Source: Celeribacter litoreus
GTDB taxonomy: Bacteria > Pseudomonadota > Alphaproteobacteria > Rhodobacterales > Rhodobacteraceae
Length of the DNA stretch: 64,000 nucleotides
Assembly: GCF_020165855.1 (NCBI RefSeq)
Contig: NZ_JAIUFY010000014.1
Location: 519,636-583,635 of the forward strand
Direction: 5' to 3'
Shown: piece after piece, positions 29,524-37,282 of the stretch
How the letters are laid out: each line of letters opens with the position of its first letter
Numbering within the stretch: position 1 is the stretch's first letter
Position numbers and translations under genes: made by a program
Notes under the pieces: model-generated
Databases searched by the model: none
Seen by the model: the letters and a program-made list of their open reading frames with translations, nothing else
What the model was told of the DNA's origin: nothing

Positions 29524-30228
29524 ATGCCACCCAAGAAATCTTCCGGCCGCGGCGCGCGCGATCTGCGCGTCAAAGTGAAATCCGCGCGCGGACGTAAACT
29601 GAGTTCTACGCTCTGGCTCGAACGCCAGCTCAATGACCCGTATGTCAAACGGGCCAAAGAAGAAGGCTATCGGGGTCGCGCGGCGTTCAAAATCCTTGAG
29701 ATTGATGACAAATTCCGCTTTCTCGTGCCGGGCGCGCGGGTGGTCGATCTCGGCTGTGCGCCGGGGGGCTGGTGTCAGGTGGCCGTGAAGCGCGTCAATG
29801 CGCTCGGTGAGAAGTCCGGCAAGAAAGTCGGCACCATCCTCGGTGTGGACCTTCAAGAGGTCGACCCAATTGCAGGCACTGAAATTCACCAGCTTGACTT
29901 CATGGAAGACGGGGCGGACGACAAGGTCAAAGGCTGGCTTGGTGGCGAAGCCGACGTGGTCATGTCCGACATGGCGGCGGCGTCTTCCGGTCACAAGCAG
30001 ACCGACCACTTGCGGATCATGGCCCTGTGTGAGGCAGCAGCCTATCTGGCTTTTGATGTCCTGTCTCCGGGCGGAACGTTTGTGGCAAAGGTGCTCGCTG
30101 GTGGGGCAGAGGGCGATTTGCAGCAAATTCTGAAGCAGAAGTTCGAGAAAGTGGTACACTTCAAACCGCCCGCATCTCGCTCGGACAGTTCCGAGAAATT
30201 CGTCGTTGCGACCGGTTTCCGCGGGTAA
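29524..30228 (+). CDS. rlmE: 23S rRNA 2'-O-ribose U2552 methyltransferase RlmE/FtsJ
   Basis: 234 residues. The catalytic tetrad K-D-K-E of this family is visible: the Lys of [11 protein letters not shown], the Asp of VVMSDMAA and the Lys of [10 protein letters not shown]; the SAM loop is [13 protein letters not shown]. Basic N-terminal extension ([24 protein letters not shown]) suits rRNA binding. Stand-alone gene, no FtsH neighbour. Confidence 0.94.
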   Translation: MPPKKSSGRGARDLRVKVKSARGRKLSSTLWLERQLNDPYVKRAKEEGYRGRAAFKILEIDDKFRFLVPGARVVDLGCAPGGWCQVAVKRVNALGEKSGKKVGTILGVDLQEVDPIAGTEIHQLDFMEDGADDKVKGWLGGEADVVMSDMAAASSGHKQTDHLRIMALCEAAAYLAFDVLSPGGTFVAKVLAGGAEGDLQQILKQKFEKVVHFKPPASRSDSSEKFVVATGFRG

Positions 30229-30348
30229 GGGCGCCTCACAATCGCTCAGAAAAAGGGCGTTTCGGATATGCCTTTTATGATCCACATCAATGTTGGCGCG
30301 CACCGCCGTCGATATCCTCGCGCTCATCTTTAACGTGCAGAGGCCTCT

Positions 30349-30837
30349 ATGAGACTGACGATCCGAACGAATCTCGCTGTCCGTGTGTTGATGGCCTGTG
30401 CGGTGAACAATGGCCATCTGGTCCGTCGGGCTGGCATCGCGAAGGCCGCGAACGCCTCGGAAAACCACCTCGCGCAGGTGGTGCATTTGCTGGCGCATGA
30501 GGGCTATATCGAAACCACGCGTGGTCGTGCCGGTGGACTGATCCTCGCAAAACATCCGTCCGAGATTTCGATTGGCGAAGTGTTTCGCCATTTTGAGGCC
30601 GGCGTGCCATTTGCCGAGTGTTTTGCCGAGAGTGACAACACATGCCCGCTTCATGCGGTGTGCCGTCTGCGGGTCGCGCTGAGTGCGGCGCTTGAGGCGT
30701 TTTATGGCGTTCTGGACAGTATGACACTTCAGGACCTGGTCGAAGACAACCGTGGTCTCGAAGCGCTTCTGAAACTGCCTGACCCCGAAGCCATCCTTCC
30801 GTCCGGCGGCTGTGGCGTGAGCGCGGCAGCGTCCTGA
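30349..30837 (+). CDS. Rrf2 family iron-sulfur regulator, NsrR-like
   Basis: 162 residues with an N-terminal winged helix (residues ~1-65, recognition region SENHLAQVVHLLAHEGYIETTRGRAGGL). Three cysteines, Cys91, Cys99 and Cys105, have the spacing C-x7-C-x5-C used by NsrR to bind an iron-sulfur cluster that senses nitric oxide. No nitric-oxide detoxification gene is next to it, so the NO role is inferred only from the cysteines; a different Rrf2 function remains possible. Confidence 0.82.
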   Translation: MRLTIRTNLAVRVLMACAVNNGHLVRRAGIAKAANASENHLAQVVHLLAHEGYIETTRGRAGGLILAKHPSEISIGEVFRHFEAGVPFAECFAESDNTCPLHAVCRLRVALSAALEAFYGVLDSMTLQDLVEDNRGLEALLKLPDPEAILPSGGCGVSAAAS

Positions 30838-30903
30838 TTTCGGCTTTTCATTCTCGATTTCTCTCGGCATGGTGGCCTCGTTCAACGAGCGAGGGATGCG
30901 ATA

Positions 30904-31743
30904 ATGAAATTCGTGCGGTATGGAGAAACGGGCGCAGAGAAACCCGGTGTCGTGGATGCAGATGGCCGCATTCGCGATCTGTCGAGCCATGTGTCCGATA
31001 TCTCGGGCGCGGCGCTTTCCGATCTTCACAAATTTGCGCGACTGGACCTCGATAGCCTGCCGGTGGTCGAAGGCGATGTGCGATTTGGCCCCTGTGTGGG
31101 TGGCACCGGAAAGTTCATCTGTATCGGCCTTAACTTTGCCGACCACGCCGAAGAGAGCGGCATGGCTGTGCCGGAAGAACCCGTGATCTTCGCGAAATAC
31201 ACCTCTGCGATCTGTGGTCCGAACGATCCCATCATCATCCCGCGTGGCGCGGAGAAAGTGGATTGGGAGGTCGAGCTTGGCCTCGTGATCGGCAAGCCCG
31301 CGAAATACGTGGAGGAGGCGAACGCGCTGGAATACCTCGCGGGCTACTGCCTTATCAACGACGTCTCCGAACGCGGGTATCAGCTGGAGCGTGGCGGCCA
31401 GTGGTCAAAAGGCAAATCCTCCGACAACTTCGGCCCGACGGGCCCGTGGCTCGTGACACCGGACGAGATTGACGATCCCGATAACCTCGCCATGTGGCTC
31501 GACGTCAACGGTGAGCGGATGCAGGACGGGACGACTGCGAACATGATCTACAAACCCGCTTTCCTGATCTCTTACCTTTCGCAGTTCTTTACGCTGCATC
31601 CAGGAGACATCATTTCAACCGGCACCCCCGCCGGAGTCGGCATGGGCATGACCCCGCAAACCTACCTGAAAGCGGGCGATGTTGTGGAACTCGGTGTAGA
31701 GGGGTTGGGCACGCAGAGGCAGGTGTGTGTGGCGGACGACTAA
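30904..31743 (+). CDS. Fumarylacetoacetate hydrolase family protein
   Basis: 279 residues. A short N-terminal domain (MKFVRYGETGAEKPGVVDADGRIRDLS) precedes the FAH catalytic fold. Metal-binding acidic residues lie in the KVDWEVELGLVIGK segment, followed by GYCLINDVSERGYQLERGGQWSKGKSSDNFGPTGPWLVT and ISTGTPAGVGMGM. Such enzymes act as acylpyruvases, oxaloacetate decarboxylases or 2-hydroxyhepta-2,4-dienedioate isomerases; this sequence looks closest to the isomerase/ureidoglycolate-lyase-like branch. Activity is unassigned. Confidence 0.85.
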   Translation: MKFVRYGETGAEKPGVVDADGRIRDLSSHVSDISGAALSDLHKFARLDLDSLPVVEGDVRFGPCVGGTGKFICIGLNFADHAEESGMAVPEEPVIFAKYTSAICGPNDPIIIPRGAEKVDWEVELGLVIGKPAKYVEEANALEYLAGYCLINDVSERGYQLERGGQWSKGKSSDNFGPTGPWLVTPDEIDDPDNLAMWLDVNGERMQDGTTANMIYKPAFLISYLSQFFTLHPGDIISTGTPAGVGMGMTPQTYLKAGDVVELGVEGLGTQRQVCVADD

Positions 31744-31749
31744 GCGTTT

Positions 31750-32511
31750 TCAGGCTGAAACGTTTTCGGTGTCGAGAGCGAAGATTTTTCCGGCAGCCTG
31801 ATAGTGCAGTCTCCGAACTTGAATGGAGTCCGCGAGGTGGTGATCGAAGATTGAGGGCCGGAACGCGTCAGAGATAACGAGGGGGTCGGTCTCACTTCTC
31901 AGGTCGTCGTTCAGGTCGAAGTAGCCGATGCCAAGCGTTTTGCAGAATTTCGCAACGCACTCGTTGAACATGAAATGCATTTCGTTTTGTTCGTGTTCGC
32001 TAAGTAGCACGGGTTCTACGATTCGGTTGGCGAACCTCGGGCGCATGGCTTGCCGGTCGGTCACAATTCTTGAGACATATCGCGCGGTAAAAGACTTTGG
32101 AGCGAGAACCGTCATATTGACACCTTTCACAGCAAGCTCGCAATCTTCAGTAAGTAGAGTTTCCAAGAATTTCTGATAAATATCAGCAAGCCAAACGACG
32201 TAGGTATCTCGTTTGATGGGCTCTTTTTTCACAATCAAGCGATAATAATATCCGAGCTCGAGATCGACCTGCCCGAAGGTGAGCAACAGCCGCTTTTCGG
32301 TTTTTGCGGCGGCTGTCACGTCTTGTTCGACATTCAGTTTGGATTGCTGGGGTCTAAAGCCTGAAACAGATGCGCCCTGAATTTCTTTGCCCCAGATTTT
32401 CCACTTCGCGTTCGAAGGGTCGTAGACCCGGTCGGGAAAGCGATTGAGGGGAAGGAAGTAGCGGCTATGGGAGTCGCCAAGCACATGGATTCTCGGAATA
32501 TCGTCACTCAT
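31750..32511 (-). CDS. SGNH-hydrolase-like hypothetical protein of lower GC
   Basis: 253 residues. The N-terminus HVLGDSHSRYF carries the block-I GDS motif (Ser14). The C-terminal part has an FDHHLAD segment (Asp223-His224-His225), resembling the Asp/His catalytic block of SGNH esterases found beside polysaccharide genes. No signal peptide or membrane helix. Base composition is visibly richer in A/T than the surrounding genes, suggesting recent gain. Function, perhaps a glycan-linked esterase, is inference only. Confidence 0.6.
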   Translation of the reverse strand: MSDDIPRIHVLGDSHSRYFLPLNRFPDRVYDPSNAKWKIWGKEIQGASVSGFRPQQSKLNVEQDVTAAAKTEKRLLLTFGQVDLELGYYYRLIVKKEPIKRDTYVVWLADIYQKFLETLLTEDCELAVKGVNMTVLAPKSFTARYVSRIVTDRQAMRPRFANRIVEPVLLSEHEQNEMHFMFNECVAKFCKTLGIGYFDLNDDLRSETDPLVISDAFRPSIFDHHLADSIQVRRLHYQAAGKIFALDTENVSA

Positions 32512-32798
32512 AACCAGTCCTGATCTTTATATTCTCTGCCCGAGTGATGGGAATAACAATCTAGGCGGAAACTCTATTTGAGAAGTGTTTGTGTGACAAT
32601 GGTTTGGCGGTCGTGTCCGCACCGTTTCGCGAGATTTTCCTGAATGTTGCCGACACGGGCGCGTAGTGTCTTTCAGGTGTAGTGATCTCGCACTGACAGG
32701 GAGTTGAATCCCCCGACTGCGCGATCCTGGACGGTTTGAGCGCCATCTCCAACGGATCGCGTGAGGGGATCATCCCTCCTGCCTTTCTTTGTGGGTCG

Positions 32799-33473
32799 TC
32801 ACGCCGTCAGAGGGGCGACATGCCGTTGGCCCCTGAGGAGCGCGATCCCGACGGCGACGAACCACGCGATGGCACCGAGGCCAAAGACCGCTCCAGCGAT
32901 CTCACCGAGGGGCGGGAGGATGGTGAGGAGCCCCGCCGCGCCGCTGACAGTGCCAAGGGTCGCAATCCCGCGACCCAATGTGCCCCCCTTGAGACCTGCG
33001 AGGCTCACCACCAAAATCCACATGCCACCTGCGATTTCGTTCCCGCCGCCAAGGCCCAATTCGACGGCGTGGAGCGTCTGCCACAACTCTGCAGCCGCTT
33101 CGGGATCATCTGAGAGCGCGAGGGTGCGCTCGACAGCCACATTCGCGATCATGCCCGCGCCGAGGACGAGGGTGGACCAGATCAGGCCAATCGCGCCTGT
33201 GAACGCACCGGCGTCGGGCAACGTGTCGGAAATCCGGCGGTGCAGCGCGACAACCAACAGTACGAGCGCCAGCGCGTTGACGACATAGATCGTGGTGTTC
33301 CACGCGATGAGCACGCCTGGCCGCTCCACGATAAAGGCCACGACGGCGGCGGTGTCGATCTCGTTCGTTCCAAAGCCCAGCGGGGCAAGTACGGTGAGAA
33401 GCAGAGCGAAGCCAACAACATAGGTTGCGGCGCAGGTGAGGGCGGCGAGGCCGCCGGCGGTGCGGAGGGTCAT
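32799..33473 (-). CDS. DUF4386-like integral membrane protein
   Basis: 224 residues with about six hydrophobic segments (near 7-30, 55-80, 90-112, 140-162, 165-187, 192-213). The layout and the short loop AVERTLALSDDPEAAAELWQTLHAVELGLGGGNEIAGGMW match what I recall of DUF4386. Function unknown. Its ATG overlaps the stop of the upstream NmrA-type gene by four bases, so it is last in an operon running leftward from 35228. Confidence 0.65.
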   Translation of the reverse strand: MTLRTAGGLAALTCAATYVVGFALLLTVLAPLGFGTNEIDTAAVVAFIVERPGVLIAWNTTIYVVNALALVLLVVALHRRISDTLPDAGAFTGAIGLIWSTLVLGAGMIANVAVERTLALSDDPEAAAELWQTLHAVELGLGGGNEIAGGMWILVVSLAGLKGGTLGRGIATLGTVSGAAGLLTILPPLGEIAGAVFGLGAIAWFVAVGIALLRGQRHVAPLTA

Positions 33474-34336
33474 GTGCGGGGTCCTTCGGCTTGGTCCGCC
33501 ATGGCGGCGGCGAGGGTTTGAAAATGGTCTGTCAGGTGATGTGATCCGAACCGCGGTGCAACCATGTCGCGCCCGAGTGCGGTGAGAAAAAACCGAGCGG
33601 GACCACTGACGCGGCGCGGCAGGATCGGAAGGACGGAGAGCGCGGCGCGGCGCAGGACGTCGGGCAGATAGGTGATGCGCGGTTCAGTCCCGAGCGCGGC
33701 AAAGGCGGCGCGGGCGATCTCGTCTTGGGTCATTACGTCAGGTCCGCCGACCTCGGCCCATCCGCGCCCCGCATCCGTCGTATCGGCGATCGCCTTTGCG
33801 AGATCGGCGCCGTGGATGGGGTTCAGGCGCTTTGAGCCGTCGCCGAACAGCCAGACGCGGCCGGACTTTGCCATCGTTAAAATCTCTTCCATGTCAGAGA
33901 AATACCCCGTGGGCGCGATCACCGTCGCGGGCATCTCCGATCCTTGGAGCGCCTCCACAAAAGCAGACTTGGCATCGACCAGAGGCACGCCCGTCATCGC
34001 ATCGGCATTCAACACATGCACATAGGCAAACCGTTTCACGCCTGCGGCCTCGGCCTCTCGCAGAAGGTTCAGGTTGGCCTGATAATCCACGTCGTCATAG
34101 CCGAGCCCGTCCGTTTGACGGGTGATGCCGAGCGATGAGACGACGAGGTCCACACCGTCCATGATCCCCTTGAGAGTTTCGGGTTTCGTGGCTTCGGCCT
34201 CAATCAGCAGATCGGCGAGGCCTTCGGCCCGCGTGGTGTCACGCACCAACGCTGTGACGTGGCGGCCGCGCCGTGAGTATTCGGCGCACAGATAGCGCCC
34301 GAGATAGCCGGTGGCTCCGGCGATGAGAACAGTCAT
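33470..34336 (-). CDS. NmrA-like atypical short-chain dehydrogenase
   Basis: 288 residues. Starts with the NAD(P) motif VLIAGATGYLGRYLCAEY, followed by an NmrA/YwnB-type extended fold (VVSSLGITRQTDGLGYDDVDYQANLNLLREAEAAGVKRFAYVHVLNAD). The classical YxxxK is not evident, typical of atypical SDRs that act as redox sensors or have lost catalysis. Located within the operon between a small membrane protein and a DUF4386-like protein, downstream of an AraC regulator. Confidence 0.82.
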   Translation of the reverse strand: MTVLIAGATGYLGRYLCAEYSRRGRHVTALVRDTTRAEGLADLLIEAEATKPETLKGIMDGVDLVVSSLGITRQTDGLGYDDVDYQANLNLLREAEAAGVKRFAYVHVLNADAMTGVPLVDAKSAFVEALQGSEMPATVIAPTGYFSDMEEILTMAKSGRVWLFGDGSKRLNPIHGADLAKAIADTTDAGRGWAEVGGPDVMTQDEIARAAFAALGTEPRITYLPDVLRRAALSVLPILPRRVSGPARFFLTALGRDMVAPRFGSHHLTDHFQTLAAAMADQAEGPRT

Positions 34337-34351
34337 GGGCGTCTCCGTTGG

Positions 34352-34720
34352 TTAGAGGAAACCGACGCCGAGTGCGGCGGCAGTCATGAGGAACAGGATT
34401 GGCGTCCAGAGCAGGCGTTCCGGACGCGACGGGCTCGCCGCGTTGGCCACAAGCGACAGCAGAGTGAGCGCAAGTGCGGGCCAGAATAGCGGCGCGAGGG
34501 GTGCTGCGGCGACACCGGCGCGGGCGAGAACGGCGCCAGCCATCCCCCCGAGCAGCGCCGCCTGCACCAGAGCCAATCCACGCCACAGCGGGGGAAGACG
34601 GCCAGGGAACCGACCGCCCACCGTCAGCCGCCCGAGCGGGCAACCGGCCGCAACGGCCAGATGCATCACCGCGGGCAGGGTGGCGAGCCCCGCGTAGGCG
34701 TATGCGAGAAATTGGGTCAT
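34352..34720 (-). CDS. Small four-helix membrane protein
   Basis: 122 residues with four hydrophobic segments (roughly 5-24, 46-67, 72-93, 103-122) joined by short basic loops (GRLTVGGRFPGRLPPLWRG, SRPERLLW). I do not recognise the family. Start ATG 34720 is preferred because GGAGAA lies upstream and because it overlaps the stop of a 44-codon ORF (ATGA), implying translational coupling; an in-frame start at 34759 lies inside that ORF. Confidence 0.65.
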   Translation of the reverse strand: MTQFLAYAYAGLATLPAVMHLAVAAGCPLGRLTVGGRFPGRLPPLWRGLALVQAALLGGMAGAVLARAGVAAAPLAPLFWPALALTLLSLVANAASPSRPERLLWTPILFLMTAAALGVGFL

Positions 34721-34851
34721 CGACGGATTCTCCGCAACAGGCGCACCAGAATGGACCACTTAGGCCCGCGTGCCCGACCCTCGCTCAATCGTAGCGGGCC
34801 GCCGGTGAGCAGTTGGTGCAGGTCGGTCATACGGGTGTGGGTGGCGTGCAT
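34717..34851 (-). CDS. Possible 44-residue basic small protein
   Basis: A short ORF, MHATHTRMTDLHQLLTGG at the start and a very basic C-terminus ending LVRLLRRIRR. It begins 11 bases after the stop of the lipoprotein gene, has GAGGAAG as ribosome site, and overlaps the next gene by four bases. The tight fit between two operon genes is the main support. It resembles no family I know; the arginine-rich amphipathic tail could bind membrane or nucleic acid, or the ORF may serve as a translational bridge. Confidence 0.45.
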   Translation of the reverse strand: MHATHTRMTDLHQLLTGGPLRLSEGRARGPKWSILVRLLRRIRR

Positions 34852-34862
34852 GGCGTTCTTCC

Positions 34863-35228
34863 TCAGTTTACGACGGCGTGACCACGGCCACGCAGGCAGT
34901 TCAGAACGACGGTTTCGCGCGTGTCGCTCGCCTCGGAGACGCCCATTGCCGCGCCCGCCAAAGCGCCCGCAATTGCTCCGCCCAAAGCGTCGCCATCATC
35001 ATCGGCCTCTCCCAGCAGACCGCCAATCCCCGCACCAATCACGGCGGCGGCCATGGTTTCTTGATCAAGCTGCGACTGGCTTCGCGCGAGGCTACGGCAT
35101 TCGGCAAGGTCGGCCTCATATTGCGCTGTGGGGGCGCCATCGAGGATCGGGTCCACATCCGTCCCCATCTCTGCACAAGCCCCGAGCAGGGTGGTCAGAA
35201 GTAGCGGGGCAATCATAATCGGTTTCAA
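34863..35228 (-). CDS. Glycine-zipper outer-membrane-type lipoprotein
   Basis: 121 residues. The signal peptide MKPIMIAPLLLTTLLGAC ends in a lipobox (LGAC, Cys18), so lipidation is expected. The mature part has a glycine-zipper stretch (AAVIGAGIGGLLGEADDDGDALGGAIAGALAGAAMG) like the Rickettsia 17-kDa antigen/SlyB group, and a C-terminal TVVLNCLRGRGHAVVN. First gene of the leftward operon; the AraC gene behind it reads the same way. Confidence 0.75.
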   Translation of the reverse strand: MKPIMIAPLLLTTLLGACAEMGTDVDPILDGAPTAQYEADLAECRSLARSQSQLDQETMAAAVIGAGIGGLLGEADDDGDALGGAIAGALAGAAMGVSEASDTRETVVLNCLRGRGHAVVN

Positions 35229-35326
35229 GTCGTATCTCCTTCGCCTGTGTTCATGTCGAGGGAGGATCTACCCGTCCCCGCCGAGTCAGGGCATGACCGC
35301 AGCGATCAACGGATTGACCTCACGCA

Positions 35327-36337
35327 TCAATTGCCGAGCCACGCGGTCGGGCTTTGCCCAGTCCAGCGCCGGAACGCGCGGACAAAGGCGGAGGCCTCTG
35401 AGAACCCGAGAAGATACGCCGTCTCACCGACAGACACTTTGCGCGCACTCAGATAATCCATCGCCATCCGATGGCGCAGATCGTCGTGGACCTGTGCGAA
35501 GGTGACGCCTTCTTCTTTGAGACGGCGGTAGAGCGTCTGGCGGCTCATCCCCAAATCACGCGCAATGAGGTCCATAGACAGCGACCCTTCGTGAAGATCG
35601 GCCAGCATTCGCATCTCGACGGAGGAGCGCACGGTGTCCCGTGTGACGAGTTCATTCAAAAGCCCGTCCGCATGCCGCGTGAAGACACCGAAAACGTAAT
35701 CCTTCCCCCCATCGAAATGCGCGTCGAGCCAGACCGGATTGATCCGGAGAGCATTGCGCACGGCACCGAAAGTGACCGGCACGCGGAAGAGATCGGGGTA
35801 GCGGTCGGCATGGGGCGGCGGCGCGTAGGTGACTTCGAGCGCCTGTTCGAACGGGTATTCCGGCGCAGAGCGGCGAAACTCTGAGATAAAGCGCGCAAAA
35901 CTCGATTCTGTGGCCATCCATGTCCCATCGCCGGGACGGTGATCGACCAGCCAGACTTCTTCTCCCTCATGTGTGATCTCGAACCGGTCGCGCCCGCCGG
36001 GGATCGGCACATCCGCCATCAGGCGCGCGTAACGGTTCAACTGGCCAAGACTATGCGGAAAGGAGGTGGAGGCATGGACGATCTGGCCAACGATGGACAT
36101 TGTCTCCAGTCGGGTGTCGAGCACATGGCGCAACAGCAGGGAGGTGTCGCCAGTGGCCTCAATCCCCGCACCAATCATGGCGTGATAGGACTGTGCGGGA
36201 AGGCGTGCGTCCTGATCCGTCAGATCATCTTCCACCAACGCCGCAGCGGCGAGCAAGCCCTCACGCGGCGCACCTTCTGCCACCGCGTACTCAAGAAATG
36301 CCTTCGCGAAACCGGCAGCAATGGTTTGATCTGACAT
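35327..36337 (-). CDS. AraC family transcriptional regulator (arabinose-binding-domain type)
   Basis: 336 residues. The N-terminal ~180 residues form the AraC-binding-like domain of OruR/ArgR-type regulators (SLLLRHVLDTRLETMSIVGQIVHASTSFPHSLGQLNRYARLM). The C-terminus is the double helix-turn-helix (SLSMDLIARDLGMSRQTLYRRLKEEG ... VSVGETAYLLGFSEASAFVRAFRRWTGQSP). ATG 36337 gives the usual length; the frame extends to 36418. It sits just upstream of the lipoprotein/NmrA operon on the same strand, its likely target. Confidence 0.86.
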   Translation of the reverse strand: MSDQTIAAGFAKAFLEYAVAEGAPREGLLAAAALVEDDLTDQDARLPAQSYHAMIGAGIEATGDTSLLLRHVLDTRLETMSIVGQIVHASTSFPHSLGQLNRYARLMADVPIPGGRDRFEITHEGEEVWLVDHRPGDGTWMATESSFARFISEFRRSAPEYPFEQALEVTYAPPPHADRYPDLFRVPVTFGAVRNALRINPVWLDAHFDGGKDYVFGVFTRHADGLLNELVTRDTVRSSVEMRMLADLHEGSLSMDLIARDLGMSRQTLYRRLKEEGVTFAQVHDDLRHRMAMDYLSARKVSVGETAYLLGFSEASAFVRAFRRWTGQSPTAWLGN

Positions 36338-36749
36338 GCGGTTGTCTCCGTGGGTCGAGAAACTGGGGCCTTTGGTCACGCCCCTACGGACGCGCGCGGG
36401 CATCATGGGCCGGGGCATAACACGAGGACAAGCCTACGCTGAATTTTATGATTATTTTCGTGACCATAGCAGGCATTTGTGCCCTCTGTTTCACCGTTCT
36501 TTTCACGCGCTACGCCGCGTTCCGCGTCAGTGAGTTCTGCAGCTTCAGGGATTTTTTTAATGAATGGGGGGGCTAGAACATCAAACGCCCCCTAAATGCT
36601 CTGGTTCAAAGCGCTGCAACTCCGGAAACCATTACCTCTATAGAGAAAAGGCCTGTCATGCACGAACGCCCATGTGGGACCATGCACTTGGCTTGGCTTC
36701 CTTTCGTTTGGTATGGGCTGTTCGGAATAGCAATTGAAAGGACCGCCCG
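36338..36749. other. Intergenic region upstream of araC-type and DUF2322 genes
   Basis: 412 bases between divergent genes. No convincing ORF. It contains a T7 tract and a small GGGGGC/GCCCCC hairpin (36567-36591). It should contain both promoters; I see nothing else definite. Confidence 0.35.
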
Positions 36750-37079
36750 ATGATTCAGCCCGTTTCCTCGTTTAGGGAGAACCTCCAGAACATGCCATCC
36801 ATTGACGGGATTGAGAGATTGGAGATGGTGGATGCCGCAGGCGATGTGGTCGCGTCCATAGAGAACCAACCGGGCAAGCAAGGGTCCTTGGCGGTCTACC
36901 AATACCTGCTCGCGACGTTTGGGGTTCTGAATGCCGAAGCTGCGGCACACGGACTGGCTGTCTTTGCGGAGCATACCGAGGACGCGCGGAACAGACCTGG
37001 CGCGCATCCGAACATTGACCGCCTTTTCGACATACAAGGCGGCGGTGCGTCCTTGACCATGCGGCTCGTCGAGAAGTAA
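36750..37079 (+). CDS. DUF2322 family protein
   Basis: 109 residues, cytosolic. The pattern FRENLQNMPSIDGIERL, VVASIENQPGKQGSLAVYQYL and GLAVFAEHTEDARNRPGAHPNIDRL matches what I recall of DUF2322, a small uncharacterised family scattered in proteobacteria. GAAAGGA lies upstream of the ATG. Single-gene unit flanked by a strong hairpin downstream. Function unknown. Confidence 0.68.
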   Translation: MIQPVSSFRENLQNMPSIDGIERLEMVDAAGDVVASIENQPGKQGSLAVYQYLLATFGVLNAEAAAHGLAVFAEHTEDARNRPGAHPNIDRLFDIQGGGASLTMRLVEK

Positions 37080-37133
37080 CCACCTTAGTTGCCACAGCGT
37101 AAGAACTGGCACGAATAGAGGCTGCGATGCAGG

Positions 37134-37166
37134 TCGGGGCCAAGACCCGCTTGGCCCCGATCTGCA
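37134..37166. terminator. Strong hairpin after the DUF2322 gene
   Basis: Seen: GTCGGGGCCAAG pairs with CTTGGCCCCGAT around ACCCG, extended outward by GCAG/CTGC, with one G-T pair. No T-run follows, so termination strength is uncertain, but the position 50-90 bases past the stop suits a transcript end. Confidence 0.55.
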
Positions 37167-37247
37167 TTTCATGTCTGTCGCAGCGCAGGCCCGGTCCCAG
37201 CCCGAAACGCTGTTTTAGTGAACCCTGTTTTCGTTCAGTGATGATCG

Positions 37248-37275
37248 CACTGGGGCCAGTGTCGTGGCCCCAGTG
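37248..37275. terminator. Perfect hairpin at the 3' end of the BCCT gene
   Basis: Seen: CACTGGGGCCA (37248-37258) pairs perfectly with TGGCCCCAGTG (37265-37275), eight bases beyond the BCCT stop codon. On the plus strand TCTCTTTTC follows. It probably separates the convergent transcripts. Confidence 0.6.
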
Positions 37276-37282
37276 TCTCTTT

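Noticed and set aside
29455..31146. 563-codon minus-strand frame across rlmE, the Rrf2 gene and the FAH gene
   Set aside because: All three plus-strand genes have clear family motifs; the opposite frame is a composition artefact.
36606..37172. 188-codon minus-strand frame over the DUF2322 gene
   Set aside because: The plus-strand DUF2322 pattern is convincing and has a ribosome site; the minus frame has neither.
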